Assembly (NCBI RefSeq): GCF_026153205.1
Contig: NZ_JAPFBW010000007.1
Coordinates: 62,001 to 126,000 of the forward strand
DNA: 64,000 bases
Direction of reading: 5' to 3'
DNA from: Aquabacterium sp. A7-Y
GTDB lineage: Bacteria > Pseudomonadota > Gammaproteobacteria > Burkholderiales > Burkholderiaceae_C
A model generated the notes under the pieces. The model had not been told where the DNA came from, searched no databases, and saw only the letters and a list, made by a program, of their open reading frames with translations. The first letter of the stretch is position 1. Each line of letters starts with the position of its first letter. Shown here in pieces: positions 30,466 through 39,148 of the stretch. Made by a program: the position numbers and the translations under genes.

Positions 30466-30503
30466 CACCGGCCCCGCGCGGCACCACCGGCCCCGCGCGG
30501 CAC
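30466..30503. repeat. Tandem 19-base repeat ahead of a response-regulator gene
   Basis: CACCGGCCCCGCGCGGCAC occurs twice with no gap (30466-30484 and 30485-30503) and with no mismatch, 46 bases before the regulator start. It could be a recent slippage duplication or a paired regulator site. Confidence 0.75.
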
Positions 30504-30548
30504 AATACCGCCCCAGCGAGACACGGCCCCCAAGGGCCCCACACCACG

Positions 30549-31244
30549 ATGAGAATCCTGTTGGTCGAGGACGACCCCGCCCTGAGTTTTGGCGTCGCAC
30601 GGGCCCTGCAGCGCGAGGGCTGGCAGGTCGACGTGCTGGCCGACGGGATGGCCGCCAGTGCCGAGGGCCTGATCAACCAGTACGACCTGGCCGTGCTCGA
30701 CCTCGGCCTGCCACGCCGCGACGGCATGGAGGTGCTGCGCCAGTGGCGCAGCCGCGGGGCCCGGCTGCCCGTGCTGATCCTGACCGCGCGCGACGACCTC
30801 AGTGACCGGGTCGAGGGCCTGGACAGCGGCGCCGACGACTACCTGGTCAAGCCCTTCGACCTGCCCGAGCTGTTGGCGCGCCTGCGCGCGCTGCAGCGCC
30901 GCGCCGCCGGCCGCGCGGAGGACCGCCTGGTGCTGGGCGAACTGGAGCTGGACGTGCGCCACCGCGAGCTGCGGCACCGCGGTGAGCGTGTGCACCTGAG
31001 CCCGCGAGAGCAGGCGCTCACCGAGCTGCTGATGGCACGCGCCGGCCGGGTGGTGCCCAAGGACCACATCGTCTCCACGCTGTCGAGCTGGGAGACCGAC
31101 TTCAGCGAAAACTCGGTGGAGGTCTACATCCACCGGCTGCGCAAGCGCTTCGCCGAACTGGGCGTGACGATCAAGACGGTGCGCGGCTTCGGCTACCTGA
31201 TGGAGGTCAGCGCCCCGGCGGCCCCGGCCCCCACGCAGGACTGA
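30549..31244 (+). CDS. TctD/QseB-like OmpR-family response regulator
   Basis: A 231-residue regulator. The receiver has the acidic pocket Glu7-Asp8-Asp9, phospho-acceptor Asp51 (LAVLDLGLPRRDG) and Lys in ADDYLVKPF. The winged helix ends KTVRGFGYLMEV. The ATG at 30549 starts the receiver fold directly; the open frame upstream is Pro/Ala-rich filler crossing the tandem repeat. The kinase gene follows after 52 bases. It is a paralogue of the tctD product at 3 kb, but no transporter adjoins it, so its regulon is unknown. Confidence 0.88.
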   Translation: MRILLVEDDPALSFGVARALQREGWQVDVLADGMAASAEGLINQYDLAVLDLGLPRRDGMEVLRQWRSRGARLPVLILTARDDLSDRVEGLDSGADDYLVKPFDLPELLARLRALQRRAAGRAEDRLVLGELELDVRHRELRHRGERVHLSPREQALTELLMARAGRVVPKDHIVSTLSSWETDFSENSVEVYIHRLRKRFAELGVTIKTVRGFGYLMEVSAPAAPAPTQD

Positions 31245-31296
31245 GGACCGGCGCCGCTGCGCCCGTCGTCGCGTCCCGCCCGCAGCGCTGCCCGCC

Positions 31297-32691
31297 ATGA
31301 ACCCGAGCCTGCGGCGCCAGCTGTTCGTGCCCCTGATCTGGGTCTGGCTGCTCGGCTCGACCCTGGCCGCCTACGGCGCCTTCCGCCTCGCCAGCTATGC
31401 TGGCGGCACTGCCTACGACCGCACGCTGCAGGACGAGGCCGGAGCGATCGCCACCCAGGTCCACTGGACCGACCGCGGCCCGCTGCTGGAGCTGAGCACC
31501 CAGACCCAGGAAATGCTGGCCTGGGACAGCGCCGATCGCAATGCCTTCATGGTCAGCGATGCCGAGGGCCGGGTGCTGGCCGGCGTCGCCGGGCTGCCGA
31601 TGCCGCAGGACCGCAGCGGCAGTTTCGAACGGCCCGAGGTCTTCGACGCGATGTATGCCGACGAGCTGGTGCGCGGCGCGATGTACTCGATCCGCTCGCC
31701 CATGCTGGACCAGTTCGTCACCGTCGTGGTGGTCGAGACCCAGCGCAAGCGGGCCGACCTGGTGCGCGAGGTGCAGGTCGCCATCCTGCTGCCGACGCTG
31801 GCGCTCGGGACGCTGACCTTCCTGTTGCTGGCCTGGGGCATACGCCGCGGCGTGGCGCCGCTGCGCCGCATCGCCGGCGAGGTGGCGCGCCGCGCGCCGC
31901 ACGACCTGCGGCCGTTGGCGCTCGAAGAGGTGCCTGCCGAGGCGGTGCCGCTGATCGAGCGTATCAACGAGCTGCTCGCCAACGTGACCCGCTCGGTGGA
32001 GCTTCAGCGCCGTTTTGTCGCCGACGCCGCGCACCAGCTGCGCACGCCGGTGGCCGGCATCCGCGTGCTGTCGCAGGAGCTGCAGCACGACCTCGGCGGC
32101 AATGCGGGGACCGACCCCGGCACGCTGGCGATGCTGCAGGCCCTGGTGGGTTCGACCGAGCGCATGAGCCGGCTGATCGGTCAGCTGCTCAACCTGGCGC
32201 GCTCGGACGCCGCGCTGCGCAACCTCGCCTCCGGCGAGCTGCAGCCCATCGACGTGCTGCCGGTGATCCGCGACGCGGCCGAGCCGCTGCTGCTGCGCGC
32301 CTCGCGTGAGGGAAAGCTGGTCTCGCTCGATGCCCCCGACGGCCCGTGCTGGGCCCGCGCCCACCCGGTCTGGCTGGCCGAGGTGGTGTCCAACCTGCTC
32401 GACAACGCGCTGCGCTACGGCGGCACAACGGTCGAGCTGCGGGTGCGCCCGCGCGAGGGCGGGCTGGACATCGAGGTGAAGGACGATGGCGCCGGCATCG
32501 AGCCGGCGCAGCGGCAGCTGATCTTCGAGCCCTTCTGGCGCGGCGACCGGGCCGACACGCGGGGGCCCGACGGCACCGGGCTGGGGCTGGCCATCGTCAA
32601 GGAGGTGGTTCAGGGCATGCGCGGGTCCTTGGCCGTGCAGAGCCGGCCCGAGATCGAGGGCACCCGCTTCACGGTCTCCCTGCCGGCCTGA
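31297..32691 (+). CDS. TctE-like sensor histidine kinase (second copy)
   Basis: A 464-residue membrane kinase with TM1 at about residues 9-30, a 2CSK_N-type periplasmic domain (about 30-160), TM2 (LLPTLALGTLTFLLLAWG) and a HAMP linker. The H-box has His246 (DAAHQLRTPVAGI). The N-box (SNLLDNALRYG), G1 (DDGAGIE) and G2 (GTGLGLAIVKEV) are intact. It partners the regulator immediately upstream. The ligand is unknown; the sensor domain type suggests a small carboxylate. It converges on the DUF192 gene with 18 bases between stops. Confidence 0.88.
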   Translation: MNPSLRRQLFVPLIWVWLLGSTLAAYGAFRLASYAGGTAYDRTLQDEAGAIATQVHWTDRGPLLELSTQTQEMLAWDSADRNAFMVSDAEGRVLAGVAGLPMPQDRSGSFERPEVFDAMYADELVRGAMYSIRSPMLDQFVTVVVVETQRKRADLVREVQVAILLPTLALGTLTFLLLAWGIRRGVAPLRRIAGEVARRAPHDLRPLALEEVPAEAVPLIERINELLANVTRSVELQRRFVADAAHQLRTPVAGIRVLSQELQHDLGGNAGTDPGTLAMLQALVGSTERMSRLIGQLLNLARSDAALRNLASGELQPIDVLPVIRDAAEPLLLRASREGKLVSLDAPDGPCWARAHPVWLAEVVSNLLDNALRYGGTTVELRVRPREGGLDIEVKDDGAGIEPAQRQLIFEPFWRGDRADTRGPDGTGLGLAIVKEVVQGMRGSLAVQSRPEIEGTRFTVSLPA

Positions 32692-32709
32692 AGCGGCCGT
32701 CCGCCGTGC

Positions 32710-33207
32710 TCAAGGCTTGGCGAAGGGCTGGCCCTTGATCTGGAAGCCGGCCTTGATGCCGCGCTTGGCGAACCAGCCCTGATTGACCTCCAGCGCAAAC
32801 CGAACCGGTTGCGCCGAGCAGTGCGAATCCAGGCTCTGCGGCTGCATGTCGGCGATGTTCACGACCCGGCCGGCCTCGTCCAGGAAGGCGATGGACAGCG
32901 GCAGCAGCGTGTTTTTCATCCAGAAGCACTGCGTGGCGGGCTCCTCGAAGACGAACAGCATGCCTTCGTTGTGGGCCAGGCTCTTGCGGTACATCAGCCC
33001 GGTGGCCCGCTGCTCGGGGGTGCGCGCGACCTCGGCCTGCACCACCTGGAAGCCGACCGTGAGCGGCACCGCGGGCAGCTTCTGCGGGCGGCCGTCGGCC
33101 ACCGCCGTGCCGGCTGCGACGAGCGCCAGCGCGAGCGCGCCGAGCGAGCGTGAAAAACGTCGCAGTCGCGGGGTGGGCAAGGGGATCGGCGTCTTGATGT
33201 AGGTCAT
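32710..33207 (-). CDS. Exported DUF192 protein
   Basis: A protein of about 165 residues with an N-terminal signal sequence (RRFSRSLGALALALVAAGTAVA) and a DUF192 domain (about 50-160) containing the family pattern RATGLMYRKSLAHNEGMLFVF and FWMKNTLLPLSIAFLD. The fold is known but no reaction is assigned. The ATG at 33207 is preferred because the signal peptide begins just after it; a GTG at 33228 is also in frame. It is divergent from ccoI across a 75-base gap, where I see no FNR box. Confidence 0.82.
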   Translation of the reverse strand: MTYIKTPIPLPTPRLRRFSRSLGALALALVAAGTAVADGRPQKLPAVPLTVGFQVVQAEVARTPEQRATGLMYRKSLAHNEGMLFVFEEPATQCFWMKNTLLPLSIAFLDEAGRVVNIADMQPQSLDSHCSAQPVRFALEVNQGWFAKRGIKAGFQIKGQPFAKP

Positions 33208-33282
33208 GTCGGTTGGAAGAGGGAGCACCTAGAGTCGGCCTGTCCTGATCGCAGGCCCGTCATCGGGTCCCGCGGAAACACC

Positions 33283-35649
33283 ATGGCATCACTGCACGCT
33301 GCGCCCTCATTGTCACCCAAGCTTCCCCCGGATCCTTCGGCCGCGACCGAGGCCGCCGCCTGGGACGACCCGCTCGAACTGGAGCGCTACACCCGCTGGA
33401 GTGCGCCGACCGACAGTCCACGCGTGGGCGACTCGGTGCTGGCGATCGAGGGCATGTACTGCGCCGCCTGCTCGCTGAGCATCGAGCAGGCGCTGCTGGG
33501 GGTGCCCGGCGTGCTGCAAGCCGAGGTCAACCCCGCGAGCCGGCGCGCCCGGGTGCGCTGGGACCCGCAGCAGACCCGCGCCTCGGCGCTCGCCGCGGCG
33601 GTCGCGGCGGCCGGCTACCGGGCCCTGCCGGCCCTGTCGCTGCAGGCCGAGAGCGAGCGCCGCGTCGAGCAGCGCCGCACCCTGTGGCGGCTGTTTGTCG
33701 CCGCCTTCTGCATGATGCAGGTGATGATGTATGCGGTGCCGGTCTACGTGGCCGGCCCCGGCGAGATGAGTGCCGACATCGTGCGCCTGCTGCAGTGGGC
33801 CAGCTGGCTGCTGAGCATTCCGGTGCTGCTGTTTTCCTCGGGTCCCTTCCTGCGCGGCGCCTGGCGCGACCTGGCGCGGCGGCGCATCGGCATGGACGTG
33901 CCGGTGGCGCTGGGCATTGTGGTCACCTTTGTCGTGAGCACCGGCGCCACCTTCGAGCCCGGCGGCGTGTTCGGGCACGAGGTCTACTTCGACTCGCTCA
34001 CCATGTTCGTGTTTTTCCTGCTGTGCGGCCGGGCGCTGGAGTTGCGAGCCCGCGCGGCCAGCGCCGGCGTGCTGGAGAGCGTGATGCAGCGCCTGCCGGA
34101 GCTGGTCGAGCGTCTGGCGGCCGACGGCAGCGTCGAGCCGGTTCCGGCGCACCGTCTGCGCGTGGGCGACCGGGTGCGGGTGCGTCCGGGGCAGGCCTTC
34201 CCGGCCGACGCTCGCCTGCTCGACGGACAGGCGCAGGTCGATGAGGCCCTGCTCACCGGCGAATCGCGCCCGCAACTGCGCGGCGCGGGCGACGGCGTGG
34301 TGGCGGGCAGCTTCAACCTGTCCTCGCCGGTGCTGGTCGAGGTCGTGTCCACCGGGGCAGACACCCGCTACGCGCAGATCGTCGCGATGATGCAGCGCGC
34401 CGCGACCCAGCGGCCCGAGCTGGCCCGGCTGGCCGACCGTATCGCCGCTCCCTTCCTCTGGGGGGTGCTGTTGCTGGCGCTGGCCGCCGGTGTCGCCTGG
34501 TGGTGGGTGGATCCGGCGCGCTCCGTCTGGGTGATGGTGTCGGTGCTGATCGTCACCTGTCCCTGCGCGCTCTCGCTCGCGACGCCTTCGGCGCTGCTCG
34601 CCGCCACCGGGGCGCTGGCGCGCGGCGGCGTGCTGGTGCAGCGGCTGCAAGCGCTCGAAGTGCTGGCCCGGGCGCGCTGCTTCGTTTTCGACAAGACCGG
34701 CACGCTCACCGAGGACCGGCTGTCGCTGGCGCAGCTGGAGCTGTTCGACGGCCGGCCGCGTAGCGAGGCGCTGGCGCTGGCGGCAGCCTTGGCATCGGCT
34801 TCACTGCACCCGGTTGCGCGCGCCGTGCGCGAGGCCGGCGCCGCCGCCGATGCGCGTCCGGACCTGCCGCTGCATGCGATCGAGGAAATGCCGGGCCAGG
34901 GCCTCTCCGGCCGCGACTCCCGGGGGCGCGAGTGGCGCCTGGGCTCGGCAGCCTTCGCCTGCCCCGGTGTGTCTCTGGCGGGCCTCGACGGTCCGCTCGC
35001 CTGGCTCTCGGTCGACGGGCAAGCGGTGGCGCGTTTCGACTTCGAGGAACACCTGCGCCCGGACGCCCGCGCGGCGCTGGCCGAATTGCGGGCCGACGGC
35101 GTGGAACTGCTGCTGCTGTCCGGCGACCGCCCGCAGGCGGCTTCGCGCGTTGCTGCTGCGCTCGGCATTCCGCACTGCCGGGGCGGCGCGACCCCCGAGG
35201 ACAAGCTGGCCGCCGTGCAGGCCGTGCAGGCGCGCGGACAGGCTGTCGCAATGGTGGGCGACGGCATCAACGACGCGCCGGTGCTGGCCGCGGCCGACGT
35301 CTCCATCGCGATGGGGCAGGGCGCGCCGCTGGCGCAGGCGCAGGCCGACCTGACCCTGCTGAGCGGGCGGCTGGCCGACCTGGTGGCCGCGCGCCGCCTG
35401 GCGCGGCGCTGCCTGCGCGTGATGCGCCAGAACCTCGCCTGGGCGGCGCTCTACAACGGGCTGTGCGTGCCGCTGGCGCTGCTCGGGCTGCTACCGCCCT
35501 GGCTGGCCGGTCTGGGCATGGCCGCGAGTTCGCTGTTTGTCGTGCTCAACGCCGCCCGTCTGGCGTGCGTCCCCCGAAACGCCGTCACCGGCCCGACCTC
35601 TGCTCCCGCCGCGCCTGACGCGGCCCTGCCTGCGGCGCTCGCCGCCTGA
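33283..35649 (+). CDS. ccoI: Copper-translocating P-type ATPase for cbb3 oxidase assembly
   Basis: A 788-residue P1B ATPase (FixI/CcoI type) that exports copper for insertion into cbb3 cytochrome oxidase. The N-terminal HMA domain carries GMYCAACS (Cys60, Cys63). The membrane copper motif is CPCALSLATP, the phosphorylation site is FDKTGTLTEDRL, and the hinge is VGDGINDAPVLAAAD. The N-terminal 30 residues are Pro/Ala-rich and carry no metal motif. The ccoS gene starts five bases after its stop, and ccoNOQP follows, which is why CcoI is preferred over CopA. Confidence 0.93.
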   Translation: MASLHAAPSLSPKLPPDPSAATEAAAWDDPLELERYTRWSAPTDSPRVGDSVLAIEGMYCAACSLSIEQALLGVPGVLQAEVNPASRRARVRWDPQQTRASALAAAVAAAGYRALPALSLQAESERRVEQRRTLWRLFVAAFCMMQVMMYAVPVYVAGPGEMSADIVRLLQWASWLLSIPVLLFSSGPFLRGAWRDLARRRIGMDVPVALGIVVTFVVSTGATFEPGGVFGHEVYFDSLTMFVFFLLCGRALELRARAASAGVLESVMQRLPELVERLAADGSVEPVPAHRLRVGDRVRVRPGQAFPADARLLDGQAQVDEALLTGESRPQLRGAGDGVVAGSFNLSSPVLVEVVSTGADTRYAQIVAMMQRAATQRPELARLADRIAAPFLWGVLLLALAAGVAWWWVDPARSVWVMVSVLIVTCPCALSLATPSALLAATGALARGGVLVQRLQALEVLARARCFVFDKTGTLTEDRLSLAQLELFDGRPRSEALALAAALASASLHPVARAVREAGAAADARPDLPLHAIEEMPGQGLSGRDSRGREWRLGSAAFACPGVSLAGLDGPLAWLSVDGQAVARFDFEEHLRPDARAALAELRADGVELLLLSGDRPQAASRVAAALGIPHCRGGATPEDKLAAVQAVQARGQAVAMVGDGINDAPVLAAADVSIAMGQGAPLAQAQADLTLLSGRLADLVAARRLARRCLRVMRQNLAWAALYNGLCVPLALLGLLPPWLAGLGMAASSLFVVLNAARLACVPRNAVTGPTSAPAAPDAALPAALAA

Positions 35650-35654
35650 CGTTC

Positions 35655-35855
35655 ATGGACATCCTGTTTCTGCTGGTGCCGCTGTCGGTGGTGCTGGTGC
35701 TGGCACTGCTGGCGCTGTTCGCCTGGGCCCTCTGGGGCGGGCAGTTCGACAACGTCGACCGTGAAGGAGAGCGCATTCTCTGGGACGACAAGGCGCCGGA
35801 GCCGGCCCGGGTTGACGCCGATCAAGCCCGCCTCGCGGGCGCTCGCGAAGAATGA
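35655..35855 (+). CDS. ccoS: cbb3 oxidase maturation protein CcoS
   Basis: A 66-residue single-pass membrane protein (helix at about residues 4-27) with the CcoS signature [26 protein letters not shown]. It is needed for cofactor insertion into cbb3 oxidase. It sits between ccoI and ccoN, as is usual. Its last codons contain a full FNR-type box (35812-35825), so the 3' end of this gene doubles as the ccoN control region. Confidence 0.94.
   Translation: MDILFLLVPLSVVLVLALLALFAWALWGGQFDNVDREGERILWDDKAPEPARVDADQARLAGAREE
35812..35853 (+). promoter_or_regulatory. FNR box and -10 for ccoNOQP, inside ccoS
   Basis: TTGACGCCGATCAA (35812-35825) fits the FNR consensus TTGAY-N4-RTCAA at every defined base. 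AAGAAT (35848-35853) is a plausible -10; a start near 35860 would place the box centre at about -41.5, the class II activator position. ccoN begins at 35882. Confidence 0.7.
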
Positions 35856-35881
35856 CCCTATTGCTAACGAGAGAGTCTTCA

Positions 35882-37333
35882 ATGAGTGCCTCGACATCCA
35901 ACAAGACCCCCGTGCCGGTGAGCTACAACGACAAGGTCGTGCGTCAGCTGTCCATCGCGGCGGTGGTCTGGGGCGTGGTCGGCATGCTGGTCGGCGCCTT
36001 CATCGCCGCCCAGCTGGCCTGGCCCGAGCTGAACTTCGGCATCCCCTGGCTGAGCTACGGGCGCTTGCGCCCGCTGCACACCAACGCGGTGATCTTCGCC
36101 TTCGGCGGCTGCGCGCTGATGGCGACCAGCTTCTATGTCGTGCAGCGCACCTGCCAGGTGCGGCTGATTTCCGACAAGCTGGCGGCCTTCACCTTCTGGG
36201 GTTGGCAGGCGGTGATCGTCGCCGCCGCCATCTCGCTGCCGCTGGGCTACACCAGCGGCAAGGAGTACGCCGAGCTGGAGTGGCCCATCGACATCCTGAT
36301 CGCGCTGGTCTGGGTGTCCTATGCCATCGTGTTTTTCGGCACCGTCGGCATCCGCCGGGTGCGCCACATCTACGTCGCCAACTGGTTCTTCGGCAGCTTC
36401 ATCCTGGCGGTCGCGCTGCTGCACATCGTCAACAGCGCGGCGATGCCGGTGAGCTTCTGGAAGAGCTACTCGGCCTATGCCGGCGTGCAGGACGCCATGG
36501 TGCAGTGGTGGTACGGCCACAACGCGGTGGGCTTTTTCCTGACCGCGGGCTTCCTCGGGATGATGTACTACTTCATTCCCAAGCAGGCCGAGCGGCCGGT
36601 GTACTCCTACCGGCTCTCCATCGTGCACTTCTGGGCCCTGATCTTCACCTACATGTGGGCGGGCCCCCACCACCTGCACTACACCGCGCTGCCCGACTGG
36701 GCCCAGTCCGTCGGCATGTTGTTCTCGCTGATCCTGCTGGCGCCCAGCTGGGGCGGCATGATCAACGGCATCATGACCTTGTCGGGGGCGTGGCACAAGC
36801 TGCGCGACGACCCGATCCTGAAGTTCCTGATCGTCTCGCTGTCCTTCTACGGCATGTCGACCTTCGAGGGGCCGATGATGTCGATCAAGACGGTCAACGC
36901 GCTGTCCCACTACACGGACTGGACCGTGGGCCACGTGCATGCCGGCGCCCTGGGCTGGGTGGGCTTCATCACGATGGGCTCGCTCTACTACCTGATCCCG
37001 CGCATGTTCGGGCAGAAGCAGATGTTCAGCGTGCGCGCCATCGAGCTGCACTTCTGGATCGCGACCCTGGGCGTGGTGCTCTACATCGCCGCGATGTGGA
37101 TCGCCGGCGTGATGCAGGGCCTGATGTGGCGCGCGGTCAACCCCGACGGCACGCTCGCCTACAGCTTCGTCGAGAGCGTCAAGGCGACCTACCCCTTCTA
37201 TGTCGTGCGCCTGCTCGGCGGCCTGCTCTACCTGGGCGGCATGCTGATCATGGCCTGGAACACCTGGATGACTGCCCGCGGCGAGCGCCGCGAGGAACCG
37301 GCCGGCGTGCAGATCGCCGCGGTCGGTGCCTGA
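35882..37333 (+). CDS. ccoN: cbb3-type cytochrome oxidase catalytic subunit I
   Basis: A 483-residue integral membrane subunit of about 12 helices that binds haem b and the haem b3-CuB oxygen-reducing centre. Conserved His-containing helices are visible: [46 protein letters not shown] and [17 protein letters not shown]. It is the terminal oxidase core for growth at low oxygen. The ATG at 35882 follows GAGAG; an upstream in-frame ATG at 35852 overlaps ccoS and is rejected. ccoO follows by 34 bases. Confidence 0.97.
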   Translation: MSASTSNKTPVPVSYNDKVVRQLSIAAVVWGVVGMLVGAFIAAQLAWPELNFGIPWLSYGRLRPLHTNAVIFAFGGCALMATSFYVVQRTCQVRLISDKLAAFTFWGWQAVIVAAAISLPLGYTSGKEYAELEWPIDILIALVWVSYAIVFFGTVGIRRVRHIYVANWFFGSFILAVALLHIVNSAAMPVSFWKSYSAYAGVQDAMVQWWYGHNAVGFFLTAGFLGMMYYFIPKQAERPVYSYRLSIVHFWALIFTYMWAGPHHLHYTALPDWAQSVGMLFSLILLAPSWGGMINGIMTLSGAWHKLRDDPILKFLIVSLSFYGMSTFEGPMMSIKTVNALSHYTDWTVGHVHAGALGWVGFITMGSLYYLIPRMFGQKQMFSVRAIELHFWIATLGVVLYIAAMWIAGVMQGLMWRAVNPDGTLAYSFVESVKATYPFYVVRLLGGLLYLGGMLIMAWNTWMTARGERREEPAGVQIAAVGA

Positions 37334-37367
37334 GGGCGAAGCTCCGGACAAGCAGCAAGGAATCGAG

Positions 37368-38015
37368 ATGGGAACCCCCAGCAGCAACAACAGCCACCAC
37401 GGCAAGGACGGCGGCTTCTCGCACGAGAAGATCGAGACCAACAACTTCCTGATGATCGTGCTGATCATCCTGGTGGTCTCGGTCGGCGGCCTGGTCGAGA
37501 TCGTGCCGCTGTTTTTCCAGAAGTCGACCACCGAGGCGGTGGTGGGCCTCAAGCCCTACACGCCGCTGCAGCTGGCCGGGCGCGACGTCTACATCCGCGA
37601 GGGTTGCTACAACTGCCACTCGCAGATGATCCGGCCCTTCCGTGCCGAGACGCTGCGCTACGGCCACTACTCGGTGGCCGGCGAGTTCGTCTACGACCAC
37701 CCCTTCCAGTGGGGTTCCAAGCGCACCGGTCCCGACCTGCACCGCGTCGGCGGCCGCTACAGCGACGAGTGGCACCGGGTGCACCTGATGAACCCGCGCG
37801 ACGTGGTGCCCGAGTCCAACATGCCGGCCTATCCCTGGCTGGCCAGCCAACCCGTAGACGCCTCGCAGATGGCGCCCAAGCTGCGCGCGCTGCGCAAGGT
37901 GGGCGTGCCCTACAGCGATGCCGACATCGCCGGCGCCGCGGAGGCGGTGCAGGGCAAGACCGAGATCGAGGCGGTGATCGCCTACCTGCAGGTGCTGGGC
38001 ACCGCGCTGAAGTGA
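37368..38015 (+). CDS. ccoO: cbb3 oxidase monohaem cytochrome c subunit II
   Basis: A 215-residue subunit with one N-terminal membrane anchor (about 25-50) and a periplasmic cytochrome domain. The single haem c site is CYNCH ([13 protein letters not shown]), with an axial Met expected from the NMPAYPW segment. It passes electrons from CcoP to CcoN. The ATG at 37368 is chosen over an upstream start because it has AAGG nearby and yields the usual polar N-terminus; the leading Ser/Asn/His-rich part is not conserved. Confidence 0.96.
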   Translation: MGTPSSNNSHHGKDGGFSHEKIETNNFLMIVLIILVVSVGGLVEIVPLFFQKSTTEAVVGLKPYTPLQLAGRDVYIREGCYNCHSQMIRPFRAETLRYGHYSVAGEFVYDHPFQWGSKRTGPDLHRVGGRYSDEWHRVHLMNPRDVVPESNMPAYPWLASQPVDASQMAPKLRALRKVGVPYSDADIAGAAEAVQGKTEIEAVIAYLQVLGTALK

Positions 38016-38029
38016 GGAGCACTGGAGCC

Positions 38030-38173
38030 ATGAGTTTCGACGTCAACGATCTGCGCACCGCGGTCACGCTGGTCTCGCTGGCCGTCTTCGCCGGCATCTG
38101 CGCCTGGGCCTGGGCCCTGCGCAACCGCAGCCGCTTCGAGGAAGCCGCGGCGCTTCCCTTCCAGTCCGAGTAG
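38030..38173 (+). CDS. ccoQ: cbb3 oxidase small subunit CcoQ
   Basis: A 47-residue single-helix protein (helix about residues 10-31, VTLVSLAVFAGICAWAWAL) with a short charged tail (RNRSRFEEAAALPF), the pattern of CcoQ/FixQ. It stabilises the oxidase complex. It is not long enough to be noticed by length alone; the position between ccoO (14 bases upstream) and ccoP (23 bases downstream) makes the call firm. TGGAG precedes the ATG. Confidence 0.93.
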   Translation: MSFDVNDLRTAVTLVSLAVFAGICAWAWALRNRSRFEEAAALPFQSE

Positions 38174-38196
38174 GACAGGACTGCAGGAGTTTTTTC

Positions 38197-39126
38197 ATGA
38201 GTGATTTTTTCAACAGCGGCTGGTCGGTCTACATCGCCGTCGTGACCGTGCTCAGCGTGCTCGCCTGCCTGGCGCTGCTGATCGTGGCGAGCCGGCGCAA
38301 GGTGATGTCCGACGACGACACCACCGGCCATGTCTGGGACGGCGACCTGCGCGAGCTGAACAACCCGCTGCCGCGCTGGTGGATGGGGCTGTTCGTGCTG
38401 ACCATCGTGTTCGCCTTCGGCTACCTCGCGCTCTACCCGGGCCTGGGCAGCTACCAGGGCACGACCGGCTGGTCGCAGGAAGGCCAGTACCGCGCCGAGG
38501 TCGAGCGCGCCCGCCAGGAGCTCGGGCCCCTTTATGCACGTTTCGAGGCCAAGGACGCCAGGCAGCTGGCCGGCGACGCCCAGGCCATGGGCATCGGCGA
38601 GCGCCTGTTCGTCAACAACTGCGCGCAGTGCCACGGATCGGACGCGCGCGGCAGCAAGGGCTTTCCCAACCTGACCGACAGCGACTGGCTCTACGGCGGC
38701 TCGCACGAGCAGATCATCGAGAGCATCACCAAGGGCCGCCACGGCAACATGCCGCCGATGGCCGCCGCGGTCGGCACGTCTGAAGAGGTGCGCCAGCTCG
38801 CCCACTACGTGCTGAGCCTGTCGGGCAGCCCGCACAACACCATCGCGGCGCAGAAGGGGCGCGACAAGTTCGGCGCCTGCGCGGCCTGCCACGGGCCGGG
38901 CGGCCGCGGCAACCCGGCCCTCGGTGCACCCAACCTGAGCGACCGCACCTGGCTGCACGGCTGGGGCGAGCAGGCCATCGTCAACATCATCAACAGCGGC
39001 AAGTCCAACCAGATGCCGGCTCATGGCGACAAGCTGACCGAGCCGCAGATCCGCGTGCTGGCGGCCTACGTCTGGGGCATGTCGAACGGCCGGACCGAGC
39101 GGGCCGACGCGGCCGCGTCGAAGTAA
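38197..39126 (+). CDS. ccoP: cbb3 oxidase dihaem cytochrome c subunit III
   Basis: A 309-residue subunit with two membrane helices (about 8-30 and 62-82) and two periplasmic cytochrome c domains, with haem sites CAQCH (about residue 143) and CAACH (about residue 228). The N-terminal block HVWDGDLRELNNPLPRWW is the family signature. It accepts electrons from soluble cytochrome c or bc1. The C-terminus is Ala/Ser-rich and unremarkable. It ends the ccoNOQP structural block. Confidence 0.97.
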   Translation: MSDFFNSGWSVYIAVVTVLSVLACLALLIVASRRKVMSDDDTTGHVWDGDLRELNNPLPRWWMGLFVLTIVFAFGYLALYPGLGSYQGTTGWSQEGQYRAEVERARQELGPLYARFEAKDARQLAGDAQAMGIGERLFVNNCAQCHGSDARGSKGFPNLTDSDWLYGGSHEQIIESITKGRHGNMPPMAAAVGTSEEVRQLAHYVLSLSGSPHNTIAAQKGRDKFGACAACHGPGGRGNPALGAPNLSDRTWLHGWGEQAIVNIINSGKSNQMPAHGDKLTEPQIRVLAAYVWGMSNGRTERADAAASK

Positions 39127-39148
39127 GGCGAGGCAAGGGAGGTCCATT

